A stretch of 64,000 nt of DNA, from positions 1-64,000 of the forward strand of contig PXRG01000005.1 of the NCBI GenBank assembly GCA_003021105.1. Direction: 5' to 3'. Under the pieces are notes generated by a model. That model worked only from the letters and a program-made list of their open reading frames with translations. It ran no database searches and was not told the DNA's origin. The stretch's first letter is position 1. Every line of letters starts with the position of its first letter. The position numbers and the translations under genes were made by a program. Origin of the DNA: Halobacteriales archaeon QS_1_68_17. GTDB lineage: Archaea; Halobacteriota; Halobacteria; Halobacteriales; Haloarculaceae. Below are positions 40,145 through 49,115 of this stretch, in pieces.

Positions 40145-40977
40145 GCGACGCCCCCCGGCAGGACGGGCGGGACGACCGCCGGGAACCCGAGACTGTCGAG
40201 CCGGCCGGCGACCCGCGCGAGGCCGCGCTGGGGACCGTCGGCCTGACCCGCCGGTTCGGCGAGGTCGTCGCCGTCGACGACGTCTCGCTGGCGGTCCACG
40301 CGGGCGAACTGCGGGCGATCATCGGCCCGAACGGGGCCGGGAAGACGACGCTTTTCAACGCCGTCACCGGCGCGCTCGCGCCCAGCGCGGGCACCGTCTG
40401 GCTCGACGGCCGGGAGATCACCGACACGCCACAGCCCGAACGGCCCCACCTGGGACTGGCCCGCTCGTTCCAGTCGAACGAACTGTTCACCGACCGGAGC
40501 GTCGTCGAGAACGTCCGGATCGTCGTCCAGACCGCGCGCCAGGGGTCATTCGCGCTCGACCTGCTCCGGAACGCCGCCACCGTCGGGCGCGAGCGGGCGC
40601 TCGACCTGCTCGACCGGGTGGGCCTCGACGCCCAGCCCGACGCCGCCGCGAAGAATCTCCCTCACGGCGACCAGCGCCGCCTCGGCATCGCCATGGCGCT
40701 GGCGACGGACCCCGACGTGCTCTTGCTCGACGAACCGACCAGCGGGATGAGCCCCGGCGCGACCGCCGACACCGCCGACCTCATCCGGGAGACGGCGACC
40801 GACCTCGGCCTGACGGTCCTGCTGATCGAACACGACATGGACGTGGTGCTGTCGATCAGCGACCGGATATCCGTCCTCGACCGCGGCCGCGTGATCGCCA
40901 CCGGCGACCCCGACGAGATACGGGACGACCGGACCGTTCAGGACGCCTATCTCGGCGGCCTCAGGGAGGAACTATGA
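40141..40977 (+). CDS. ABC ATPase (LivG-like), GTG start
   Basis: IGPNGAGKTTLFNAVTG; GLARSFQSNELF; LLLDEPTSGMSP. Confidence 0.93.
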   Translation: MSDAPRQDGRDDRREPETVEPAGDPREAALGTVGLTRRFGEVVAVDDVSLAVHAGELRAIIGPNGAGKTTLFNAVTGALAPSAGTVWLDGREITDTPQPERPHLGLARSFQSNELFTDRSVVENVRIVVQTARQGSFALDLLRNAATVGRERALDLLDRVGLDAQPDAAAKNLPHGDQRRLGIAMALATDPDVLLLDEPTSGMSPGATADTADLIRETATDLGLTVLLIEHDMDVVLSISDRISVLDRGRVIATGDPDEIRDDRTVQDAYLGGLREEL

Positions 40978-41867
40978 GCGGGAACCCCTCCGACACCGGG
41001 GCCGACGGTGGTACCGGAATCGACGCGGACACACCCGGGTCCGAAGCGGACAGTTCCGGGTCCGTCGACGCCGGCACAGCCACCAGCACCGGCACGGGTC
41101 CCGACCCCCACGCCGGCACCGGCAGTGATGCCGGCGACGCGGGCGGACCGACCGACGCGGACCCGTTGCTCGCCGTGTCGGACCTGGAGGCGGGTTACGA
41201 GACCGGCCAGGTGCTGTTCGGCGTGGACCTGGCGGTCGGGGACGGCGAACTCGTCTCGCTGCTCGGCCGGAACGGCGCGGGCAAAACCACGACCCTCCGG
41301 GCGATCATGGGGGCCGAGGAGCCGCGGGTCCTCGACGGGTCGGTCACGTTCGCCGGGGAGTCGCTGCTCGGTCGCCCGCCCCACGAGATCGCCAGGCGCG
41401 GGATCGGGTTCGTCCCGGAGGAGCGGCGGTGTTTCCCGCGGCTCTCGGTCGTCGAGAACGTCCGGCTGGCGATCAACCACGCTCGGGACCCGGCGGACCT
41501 GGAGACGGTGCTGTCGCTGTTCCCGGAACTGGACGACATGCGCGGGAAGGCGGCCCGGAACATGAGCGGCGGCGAACAGCAGATGCTGACGATGGCGCGT
41601 GCGCTGGCGGCGAACCCGCGCCTGCTCCTGCTCGACGAACCCTTCGAGGGGCTCGCGCCCTACATCGTCCGCCGGATCGAGGACATCATCGCCGAGATCA
41701 ACGACGACCGGGGGATCACGGTGCTGTTCGTCGAGCAGAACGTCGCCGCCGCGATGGCCATCGCCGACCGCCACTACGTCATCGACGAGGGCCGGATCGT
41801 CGCCGAAGTGACGACCCGGCGCCTCCGCGAGGACGAGGCCCTGCGCCAGCGCTACCTCGGCGTCTGA
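40974..41867 (+). CDS. ABC ATPase (LivF-like) with ~60-aa low-complexity N-terminal extension
   Basis: LLGRNGAGKTTTLRAIMG; IGFVPEERRCFPRLSVVENVRL; LLLDEPFEGLAP. Confidence 0.92.
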   Translation: MSGNPSDTGADGGTGIDADTPGSEADSSGSVDAGTATSTGTGPDPHAGTGSDAGDAGGPTDADPLLAVSDLEAGYETGQVLFGVDLAVGDGELVSLLGRNGAGKTTTLRAIMGAEEPRVLDGSVTFAGESLLGRPPHEIARRGIGFVPEERRCFPRLSVVENVRLAINHARDPADLETVLSLFPELDDMRGKAARNMSGGEQQMLTMARALAANPRLLLLDEPFEGLAPYIVRRIEDIIAEINDDRGITVLFVEQNVAAAMAIADRHYVIDEGRIVAEVTTRRLREDEALRQRYLGV

Positions 41868-41950
41868 CGTCCCGGCTCGCGGCGGTCGCGGGCCTCCGGC
41901 GTTCCGCGCCGGGCGCAAAGCAAAAGCCCGGCGCGTCGTACAGTCGGGGC

Positions 41951-42457
41951 ATGAGCCAGACCACGGCGGCGTTCGCGGAGTCGCTCGGCCGGGTCGGAGC
42001 GACCCTCCACCGGACCGACGCGGCCGGCGTCCGGGCGGCGTTGCGGGAGGCGGTCGCGCCCCCGGCCGTCGGGAGCCGGGTCCCGATCGCGGACGTATCG
42101 CTCGACGACGCGGGGATCGAGACCGACCCGACCGTCCGACAGCTCCGCGAGGCGCGGACGGGCGTGACGCCCGCGGCCTTCGCGGTCGCGGAGTACGGGT
42201 CGCTGGCGATCCGGTCGCGGCCGGACGGCGACGAACCGGTGAGTCTCTACCCGGAGCGCCACGTCGCGGTCGTCGCCGCGAGCGACGTCCTCCCGGACAT
42301 GGACGCGGCCTTCGAGCGGCTGGCGGCGTCGTTCGGGCGGGGCGAGGACAGCGTCGTCTTCGCCACCGGGCCGAGCGCGACCGGCGACATGGGCGCACTG
42401 GTCGAGGGGGTCCACGGCCCCCGGGAGGTCCACGTCGTCGTGGTCGAGGACCGATGA
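41951..42457 (+). CDS. LUD-domain protein (LutC-like)
   Basis: AFAVAEYGSLAIRS...FATGPSATGDMGALVEGVHGPREVHVVVVEDR. Confidence 0.88.
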   Translation: MSQTTAAFAESLGRVGATLHRTDAAGVRAALREAVAPPAVGSRVPIADVSLDDAGIETDPTVRQLREARTGVTPAAFAVAEYGSLAIRSRPDGDEPVSLYPERHVAVVAASDVLPDMDAAFERLAASFGRGEDSVVFATGPSATGDMGALVEGVHGPREVHVVVVEDR

Positions 42458-44700
42458 GCGACTCGCGCAGGCGGCGCGCCGAGCACATCCGGCGGCTCAT
42501 GGCCGCGGAGGGCGCGTCGATCCGCGAGCAGTCCTCGCGGCTGAACCGAAACCGGATCGACGCGACGGCCGACTTCGCGGAGACCGAGGCCCTCCGGGAC
42601 CGCGCCCGGGAGATCAAGGCCGACGCCATCGCGGACCTGCCGGCGCTGATCGACCGGGTCACCGCGGCCGTCGAGGACGGCGGCGGCCACGTCTACCTCG
42701 CCGACGACGCCGCCGACGCCACCGACTACGTCGAGGCGGTGGCTGCCGACCGCGACGCCGAAACGGTCGTCAAGAGCAAGTCGATGACCACCGAGGAGAT
42801 CGGTCTCGGCGACGCGCTCGAAGCCGCGGGCGTCGACGTCTGGGAGACCGACCTCGGGGAGTTCGTCCTCCAGGTGGCCGACGAGGCACCCTCCCACATC
42901 GTCGGCCCGGCGATGCACAAGTCACGCGCCGAGATCGCCCGGCTGTTCAACGCACACTTCGACCCCGAGGAGCCGCTGGAGACGGCCGACGAACTCACCG
43001 CGTTCGCCCGCGACTTCCTCGGCGAGCGAGTCCGCGAGGCCGACCTCGGGATCACGGGCGCGAACTTCGTTTTGGCCGAGAGCGGGACCGTCGTCCTCGT
43101 GACCAACGAGGGCAACGCCCGGAAGACGGCGGTGACGCCCGACGCCCACGTCGCCGTCGCGGGCGTCGAGAAACTCCTCCCGTCGGTCGAACAGCTCCAG
43201 CCGTTCGTCGAACTGATCGCGCGGTCGGCGACCGGCCAGCCGATCTCCCGGTACCTCTCTCTGTTCTCGGGGGCGACCGATTCCCCGACGCTCGATTTCG
43301 ACCGGCCGGACGACCCGCTCGGGAGCGGCGACCGCGACCGCGCGTTCCACCTCGTGCTGGTCGACAACGGCCGGACGGCGATGCGCGAGGACGACGACCT
43401 CCGGGAGACGCTGTACTGCATCCGGTGTGGCGCGTGCTCGAACTCGTGTGCGAACTTCCAGGCCGTCGGCGGCCACGCCTTCGGCGGCGACACCTACTCC
43501 GGCGGCATCGCCACTGGCTGGGAGGCCGGCGTGCACGGCACGGACTCGGCGGCGGAGTTCAACGACCTCTGTACCGGCTGTTCGCGGTGCGTTCCCGCCT
43601 GCCCCGTCAAGATCGACGTGCCGTGGATCAACACCGCGATCAGGGACCGGCTGAACCGCGGGGCCGATCCCGGCGCGTTCGACTTCCTGGTCGACGGCCT
43701 CGCCCCCGACGAGGAACCGGCCGGGCTCGACCCGCAAAAGCGGCTGTTCGGCAACCTCGGCACGCTGGCGACCATCGGGAGCGCGACCGCCCCCGTCTCG
43801 AACTGGCTGGCCGACAGCACCCCGGTCCGCCTGGCACTCGACCGGCTGTTCGGGATCGACCCGCGGCGGGACCTCCCCGAGTTCCGGCGCGAGACACTCG
43901 TCGACTGGGCCGCGGACCGCCACGCCGGGGCCGGCCCCGAACCGGACCAGGAGGTCGTCGTCTACCCCGACGTGTACACGAACCACGTCCACGTCGAGCG
44001 GGGGAAGGCGGCCGTCCGTGCGCTCGAAGCCCTCGGCGTCGGCGTCGTCGTCCCCGCGTTGCCCGAGAGCGGCCGCGCGCCGCTCTCGCAGGGGATGGTC
44101 GGGACGGCCCGCGGCCAGGCCGCGGCCCTCGCGGACGCGCTCGCGCCGCACCTCGACGCCGGCCGCGACGTGGTCGTCCTCGAACCCTCCGACCTGGCGA
44201 TGGTCCGCCGGGAGTACGAGCGGCTGGTCCCCGACGGGACCGCCGACCGCCTCTCCGGGGCGACCTACGACTTCGCCGAGTACGTCTACGGCCTGTTGGC
44301 CAACGGCGCTGACACGGGCCCGCTCCCGTCCGCCGCCGCCGGACACACCGGGAGCGCGGGGGACGCGGGTGTCGTCTACCACGGCCACTGCCAGGGGCGG
44401 ACGCTCGGGATCGACGCCTACGTCGAGGCGGTTCTGGACGAACTGGGCTACGACGTGATCGCCTCCGACGTCGAGTGTTGCGGCATGGCGGGGTCGTTCG
44501 GCTACAAGGCCGAGTACTACGATCTCAGCGTGGACGTGGGCGAGCAACTGGCCGACTGGATACGCGACCACCCGGACCGGACCGTCGTCGCGGGCGGTGC
44601 CTCCTGTCACGAGCAACTCGACGCGCTGCTCGACCGGCCCGTCTCCTACCCGGCGGAACTGATCGCCCCGGTCCCCGACGGCCGGCCCGGGGACGCCTGA
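42454..44700 (+). CDS. LUD + 2x[4Fe-4S] + CCG-domain protein (LutB-LutA-like fusion)
   Basis: GITGANFVLAESGTVVLVTNEGNARK; CIRCGACSNSCANF; CTGCSRCVPACPVKIDVP; YHGHCQGRTLG...DVECCGMAGSFGYK. Confidence 0.9.
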   Translation: MSDSRRRRAEHIRRLMAAEGASIREQSSRLNRNRIDATADFAETEALRDRAREIKADAIADLPALIDRVTAAVEDGGGHVYLADDAADATDYVEAVAADRDAETVVKSKSMTTEEIGLGDALEAAGVDVWETDLGEFVLQVADEAPSHIVGPAMHKSRAEIARLFNAHFDPEEPLETADELTAFARDFLGERVREADLGITGANFVLAESGTVVLVTNEGNARKTAVTPDAHVAVAGVEKLLPSVEQLQPFVELIARSATGQPISRYLSLFSGATDSPTLDFDRPDDPLGSGDRDRAFHLVLVDNGRTAMREDDDLRETLYCIRCGACSNSCANFQAVGGHAFGGDTYSGGIATGWEAGVHGTDSAAEFNDLCTGCSRCVPACPVKIDVPWINTAIRDRLNRGADPGAFDFLVDGLAPDEEPAGLDPQKRLFGNLGTLATIGSATAPVSNWLADSTPVRLALDRLFGIDPRRDLPEFRRETLVDWAADRHAGAGPEPDQEVVVYPDVYTNHVHVERGKAAVRALEALGVGVVVPALPESGRAPLSQGMVGTARGQAAALADALAPHLDAGRDVVVLEPSDLAMVRREYERLVPDGTADRLSGATYDFAEYVYGLLANGADTGPLPSAAAGHTGSAGDAGVVYHGHCQGRTLGIDAYVEAVLDELGYDVIASDVECCGMAGSFGYKAEYYDLSVDVGEQLADWIRDHPDRTVVAGGASCHEQLDALLDRPVSYPAELIAPVPDGRPGDA

Positions 44701-44803
44701 CTTCGTTCGGGCCAGGGCTACGACAGCAGGTGGGAACCGACGTATCGGCGCGTGGAACCGTGCCGCAGGTAGCTTCTTGTCATGCGTTAACGAATCTGTT
44801 GCC

Positions 44804-45562
44804 ATGTTCGAGGCGAACGACGGCGGGAGCGGAGGCGGTGGACGGTGGTACCGGCGACCGTTCTTGCGCCTGGCGGGCGCGGCGGCGGCGCTCGGGTTCG
44901 GGAGCGGCGTCGCGGGCGCACAGCAGGACGGTGGCGACGGCGCGGACACGCCGGAGTGGCCGGTGGACTGCCCTTCCATCCCGTGTATCGACGCGACCTA
45001 CGGGCTGCCCATCGCCGGCGGCGGGGCGCTCGCCCCCCAGGTTCGGGCGCGGTTCCAGCCGGACCACACGGTCGAACTCCGGGTCGGGGAGCCGACGATC
45101 AGGCCCTCGGACGCCGAACCGCCGTTCGACTTCTTCTTCGAACCGGCGGGGCTGGCGGTCCAGCCCGGCGACGTCGTCGCCTTCGAGGCGGTCAGCCCCG
45201 AGCACACCGTGACGGCATACCACCCCGACCAGGGCCGACAGCAACGCGTCCCCGACGGCGTGCCGGCGTTCTCCTCGCCGGTCACGGCCCAGGGGTCGAC
45301 CTGGCTGTACGCGTTCGGTCAGTCTGGTGTGTACGACCTCGTCTGTACGCCCCACGAACCGTTCGGGATGGTGATGCGCGTGGTCGCGGGCGACGAAACG
45401 GAACCCACCGTCTCCGGCGACGGTCGGCCGCCGCTACCGCCCGCGGCCGCGGTGCTCGACGCCCCCGAACTCGACCCGGCCGCCATCGTCGAACGGGGGA
45501 CCGTCTCCTGGACCGACCTGACCGTCGAGTTTCCCGGCGGCGGCAGCGAAGGCGGCGAGTAA
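44804..45562 (+). CDS. Cupredoxin-like protein with Tat-like leader
   Basis: RRPFLRLAGAAAALGFGSGVAGA; VVAFEAVSPEHTVTAYHPD...YDLVCTPHEPFGMVMRVVV-type site. Confidence 0.85.
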   Translation: MFEANDGGSGGGGRWYRRPFLRLAGAAAALGFGSGVAGAQQDGGDGADTPEWPVDCPSIPCIDATYGLPIAGGGALAPQVRARFQPDHTVELRVGEPTIRPSDAEPPFDFFFEPAGLAVQPGDVVAFEAVSPEHTVTAYHPDQGRQQRVPDGVPAFSSPVTAQGSTWLYAFGQSGVYDLVCTPHEPFGMVMRVVAGDETEPTVSGDGRPPLPPAAAVLDAPELDPAAIVERGTVSWTDLTVEFPGGGSEGGE

Positions 45563-45682
45563 CGCCGCGCGGCGCCCGGTCGCCGGTCCGGGTACGGGCC
45601 GGATTTCCCCCTGTCGGATGCGTTCCTTCGAGGGAAATAAGATCCCCCTATCGCCGGCCGCGTCGGCCGTGCCGGCGGGTCG

Positions 45683-46585
45683 TCACCTGCCGGTCAGGTC
45701 GGCCTCGAAGATGAACATCGCGCGCTCGCCGACCTCGACGCCGGCACCGGCCGCGTCGCTTATCGGCCGGGTCGCCTCGGGGACGAACACGCGCGTCCGC
45801 TCGGCGTCGACCGCGGCGGCGTCGCGGGCCAGGGCGGCCAGCAGCGCCCGCGCGGCCGCGGGGTCGTGCCACGCACCCAGTCCGTACTCCGCCCAGCGGG
45901 TCGTCCCGTTGTCGGTCTCGCGGTCGCACTTCCTGACCCGGTAGCCCACGGCTCGGGTCCGGTCGTCCCGGACGGCGAACAGCGCCGTCTCGTCCGCGGT
46001 CCGCACCAGGCGGTCGCGGGTCAGTTCCGCGACGGCCCACGACTCGTCTATGTCCATCGCCAGGCCGGACAGGTGGTCGCGTGCGTCGCTTCTTGTCCAG
46101 CACGTCCAGGCGGCGTCGGGGTCGGCGACGACCTCGAACCCGCCCGGATCGTAGCCGGGGTCCGGGTCGGGTTCGGGATGGACCGCCCGGAGCGCCGGCC
46201 CGGGGTCGTAGCCGAACGCCCGCGAGGCGGCCATCCCGGGCGGGTTCCAGTCGAAGACCATGTTCCGGCAGACGGTCGCGCCGCGGTCGGCCGCCCAGTC
46301 GAAGACCGCGTCGTTCAGGCGGCGGCCGACGCCCGCGTCCCGGTGGTCGGGGGCCACGCGCATCCCCTGTGCCCACGCCTCGTGTCCGGAGACGAGGACG
46401 CTCTGGCAGACGCCGACCGGGTCGCCGTCGACCGCGACGAACGTCCGCTGGTCCGGCCCGTCGCCGGCGACCCACTTGGGGAACACGTCCGGGACGTAGT
46501 CGCCGCCGCGCTCCGGCCAGGTGTCCCGCGTGAATTCCGCGACGGCCTCGTGGTCGTCGGGCCGGGCCTGGCGGACCGTCACCAT
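45683..46585 (-). CDS. GNAT-family N-acetyltransferase
   Basis: MRVAPDHRDAGVGRRLNDAVFDWAADRG acetyl-CoA motif. Confidence 0.85.
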   Translation of the reverse strand: MVTVRQARPDDHEAVAEFTRDTWPERGGDYVPDVFPKWVAGDGPDQRTFVAVDGDPVGVCQSVLVSGHEAWAQGMRVAPDHRDAGVGRRLNDAVFDWAADRGATVCRNMVFDWNPPGMAASRAFGYDPGPALRAVHPEPDPDPGYDPGGFEVVADPDAAWTCWTRSDARDHLSGLAMDIDESWAVAELTRDRLVRTADETALFAVRDDRTRAVGYRVRKCDRETDNGTTRWAEYGLGAWHDPAAARALLAALARDAAAVDAERTRVFVPEATRPISDAAGAGVEVGERAMFIFEADLTGR

Positions 46586-46588
46586 CTC

Positions 46589-46681
46589 ATACTGGTGGCT
46601 GTAATTCTTTTACTCAACAGTCTCTGCTATCTGCGGATACAGACCCTTTCCGCCTGGATTCTCAATTCGAGTTTTCACGTA
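46589..46681. repeat. 93-bp dispersed repeat, copy B
   Basis: Matches 6300-6392 with 3 mismatches; starts 3 nt upstream of the GNAT start codon and contains the gatD stop codon. Confidence 0.95.
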
Positions 46682-47889
46682 CTTATCGTCTCGGCGACCG
46701 ACGCGGCGTTGGCGAGCACCCACATGAGTTTCACCTTCGCCGTCCCGGGCAGCATGTCCTCGCCCTCGATCACGCCGGCATCGAGCAGGTCCCGGCCGGT
46801 GTCGTAGACGCGGTCGCAGACCCGTCCCTCGATGCACTGGCTCGTCATCACGACGGCCGTCCCGTCGTCGACGAGGGCCGCGACCCGGTCGATCCAGTCG
46901 GTGTTGACGTGGCCGAGGCCGGTCCCCTCGATCACGACCCCCGTCGGGTCGTCGAGGCAGTCGAGCATCGCGGGGTCGGTACCGGGCGTGAACTTCACCA
47001 GTTCTACCCCGGTCTCTAGGTCCGGGTCCAGGTCGAGGTCCGTCTCGCCGCGCTCTGCGTGCTCGCGGCGGAACGACACCGGGTCGTCCCCCTCGGAGGC
47101 CGCCGCGTAGTCGACCTCGCCGAGCGGTTCTGCCCCGACGGTGTCGAAGGCGTCCCGGCGGGAGGTGTGGTTCTTCCGGGCGCGGGTCCCGCGGTGGAGC
47201 GCACAGGCGTCGTCGCTGGCCGAGGCGTGCATGCAGATCAACACCTCCGCGCAGTCGCTCTTTGCGGCCTCGACCGCACAGACGGCGTTCATCACGTTGT
47301 CCGAGGAGGGGCGGTCGGCCGACCGCTGGCTCCCGGTGAACACGACCGGGACCGGCGTGTCGAGCATGAACGCCAGTGCCGAGGCCGTAAACTGCATCGT
47401 GTCGGTGCCGTGCATGACGACCACGCCGTCCGCGCCGGCCGCGATCTCCTCGTGGACGGCGCGGGCGAGGTCCTGCCAGACCGCGGGCGTCATGTTCTCC
47501 GAGAGGATGTTGGCGACGACGCGACCGCGGTAGTTGGCCCGCCCAGCCAAGTCGGGGACCGCCCGGAGCACGTCCTCGGCGTCGAACTGCGCGGTCACCG
47601 CGCCGGTCCGGTAGTCGACCGTCGAGGCGATGGTCCCGCCGGTCGAGATCAGCGACACCGTCGGCAGGTCCTCGTCGAACTCCACCCGCGATTCCTCGCT
47701 GGTCTCGCCCGGCGAGATGTCGTAGACGTCCGTCTCGACGACCTCCACCTCGGCGGCGTCGCGGTCGACGCCGACGTTGTAGCCGCCGTCGAGTTTCACG
47801 ACCAGGTGCTCGGCGGTCGTCGAGGGCAACAGGACCCCCTCGTAGGTGCCGCCGGCACGATCGACCCGGACTCTGTCCCCTGGGTTCAT
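46675..47889 (-). CDS. gatD: Glu-tRNA(Gln) amidotransferase subunit D
   Basis: LISTGGTIAS; VVMHGTDTMQFTASALAFML; GSQRSADRPSSDNVMNA; IEGTGLGHVN; QCIEGRV. Confidence 0.9.
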   Translation of the reverse strand: MNPGDRVRVDRAGGTYEGVLLPSTTAEHLVVKLDGGYNVGVDRDAAEVEVVETDVYDISPGETSEESRVEFDEDLPTVSLISTGGTIASTVDYRTGAVTAQFDAEDVLRAVPDLAGRANYRGRVVANILSENMTPAVWQDLARAVHEEIAAGADGVVVMHGTDTMQFTASALAFMLDTPVPVVFTGSQRSADRPSSDNVMNAVCAVEAAKSDCAEVLICMHASASDDACALHRGTRARKNHTSRRDAFDTVGAEPLGEVDYAAASEGDDPVSFRREHAERGETDLDLDPDLETGVELVKFTPGTDPAMLDCLDDPTGVVIEGTGLGHVNTDWIDRVAALVDDGTAVVMTSQCIEGRVCDRVYDTGRDLLDAGVIEGEDMLPGTAKVKLMWVLANAASVAETIST

Positions 47890-47979
47890 GGGCGCGGCTA
47901 CCGCCCGCGGCGACTTGAATCCACCTGTCCCGGCCCGCGGGGGAAAAGGCCCTTGACCGTCGGGCACCCACGCGGAGGT

Positions 47980-49050
47980 ATGGCCGAACGCACGGACCAG
48001 CGGACCCGAACGGGGGGCAACGCCGACGCCGACGCCGACGTCGACGTCGACCTCGACGACCTCGGACTCGACGAGGAGCCCACGGCAGCCGCGGAACAGA
48101 CGGGCGGCGGCCTCCGGTCGCGGGTCGGCTCGACGCTCGGGAACCTCTTTTCGGTGCGGGCGTTCCTCGTTGCGCTCGTGCTGTCGGTCGCCGGCCTCTT
48201 TCTGGGGGGCATGATCCCGCTTCTGGGCGGGATCGCGGGACTGGCGGGCGTCTTCGCGGCCGGGTTCCTGCTCGGGGCGGGCCGCGAACGGCGCGCGTAC
48301 CTCGAAACCGTCGCCGCCGGCGGGCTCGCGTCGGGCGTGGGCATCCTGCTCGACCGGGCGTGGTTTTCAGTCCGCCAGCCGCCACTCCTCGCCGTCCCGG
48401 ACGACCACGCCCTGCTCTGCCAGCCGTTCCAGGGCCTCCCGGACGATCCGCGGGGGGACCTCGATCCGGGCGCTGATCTCCTCGATTCCGGTGTCGCCGT
48501 TGGCGAGCGCGCTCATCACGTCGGTGTGGAGCCGCCCGTCGCCGTCGCCGACCTCGTCGCCGAGTCGCTCGCGCACGTCGGTCAGCCGGCCCTGGACCCA
48601 CCGCTGGGCCAGCGACAGCTCGTTGCCCAGCTGTTCGAGCCGCTCCAGTTCGGCCACGAGTTCGCGGAGCTTGTCCTCCTCCTGGCCGTCCGTCGTCACG
48701 TCGATCGAGAGGTACCGGCAGGAGGTCATGTCGAAGTTCGGGTTCGCCGGGTAGGCGCTTTTGGTCCCGTACTGGTAGGGGGAGACGCTGACCTCCAGCC
48801 GGACGTTGCGGGAGATGTAGAAGTACTTCCGGCGCTGGTCGTCGGTCCGGCTCTCGATCAGCCCGGCGTCCTCCAGTTTCCGGAGGTGATCGATCACCGC
48901 CTTCGGACTCACGTCCAGGTACTCGCTGATCTCGGTCACGTAGCAGGGCTTGTGGGCGAGCAGCCGGAGAATCCGGCGCCTGTTCTCGTTGCCCAGCAGG
49001 TCCAGCAGCGCCGCGGAATCCATTCACATGAGGTTAGCGGCCGGGGTTGA
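47980..49050 (+). CDS. Membrane protein, plausible only for about 47980-48365; the remaining frame runs antisense through the downstream regulator
   Basis: LFSVRAFLVALVLSVAGLFLGGMIPLLGGIAGLAGVFAAGFLLGAG...GVGILLDRA; no stop until 49050. Confidence 0.45.
   Translation: MAERTDQRTRTGGNADADADVDVDLDDLGLDEEPTAAAEQTGGGLRSRVGSTLGNLFSVRAFLVALVLSVAGLFLGGMIPLLGGIAGLAGVFAAGFLLGAGRERRAYLETVAAGGLASGVGILLDRAWFSVRQPPLLAVPDDHALLCQPFQGLPDDPRGDLDPGADLLDSGVAVGERAHHVGVEPPVAVADLVAESLAHVGQPALDPPLGQRQLVAQLFEPLQFGHEFAELVLLLAVRRHVDREVPAGGHVEVRVRRVGAFGPVLVGGDADLQPDVAGDVEVLPALVVGPALDQPGVLQFPEVIDHRLRTHVQVLADLGHVAGLVGEQPENPAPVLVAQQVQQRRGIHSHEVSGRG
48367..49023 (-). CDS. ArsR-like winged-helix transcriptional regulator
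   Basis: LLDLLGNENRRRILRLLAHKPCYVTEISEYLDVSPKAVIDHLRKLEDAGLIES. Confidence 0.9.
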   Translation of the reverse strand: MDSAALLDLLGNENRRRILRLLAHKPCYVTEISEYLDVSPKAVIDHLRKLEDAGLIESRTDDQRRKYFYISRNVRLEVSVSPYQYGTKSAYPANPNFDMTSCRYLSIDVTTDGQEEDKLRELVAELERLEQLGNELSLAQRWVQGRLTDVRERLGDEVGDGDGRLHTDVMSALANGDTGIEEISARIEVPPRIVREALERLAEQGVVVRDGEEWRLAD

Positions 49051-49115
49051 TAAGCCTGACTCACCCGATTCCCCCGCGGGCCCGCGGACGGCCGGATCGG
49101 CCGGGGTCCCCCGGT

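Noticed and set aside
42922-44979. 685-aa minus-strand ORF
   Set aside because: Shadow of the LUD/Fe-S gene.
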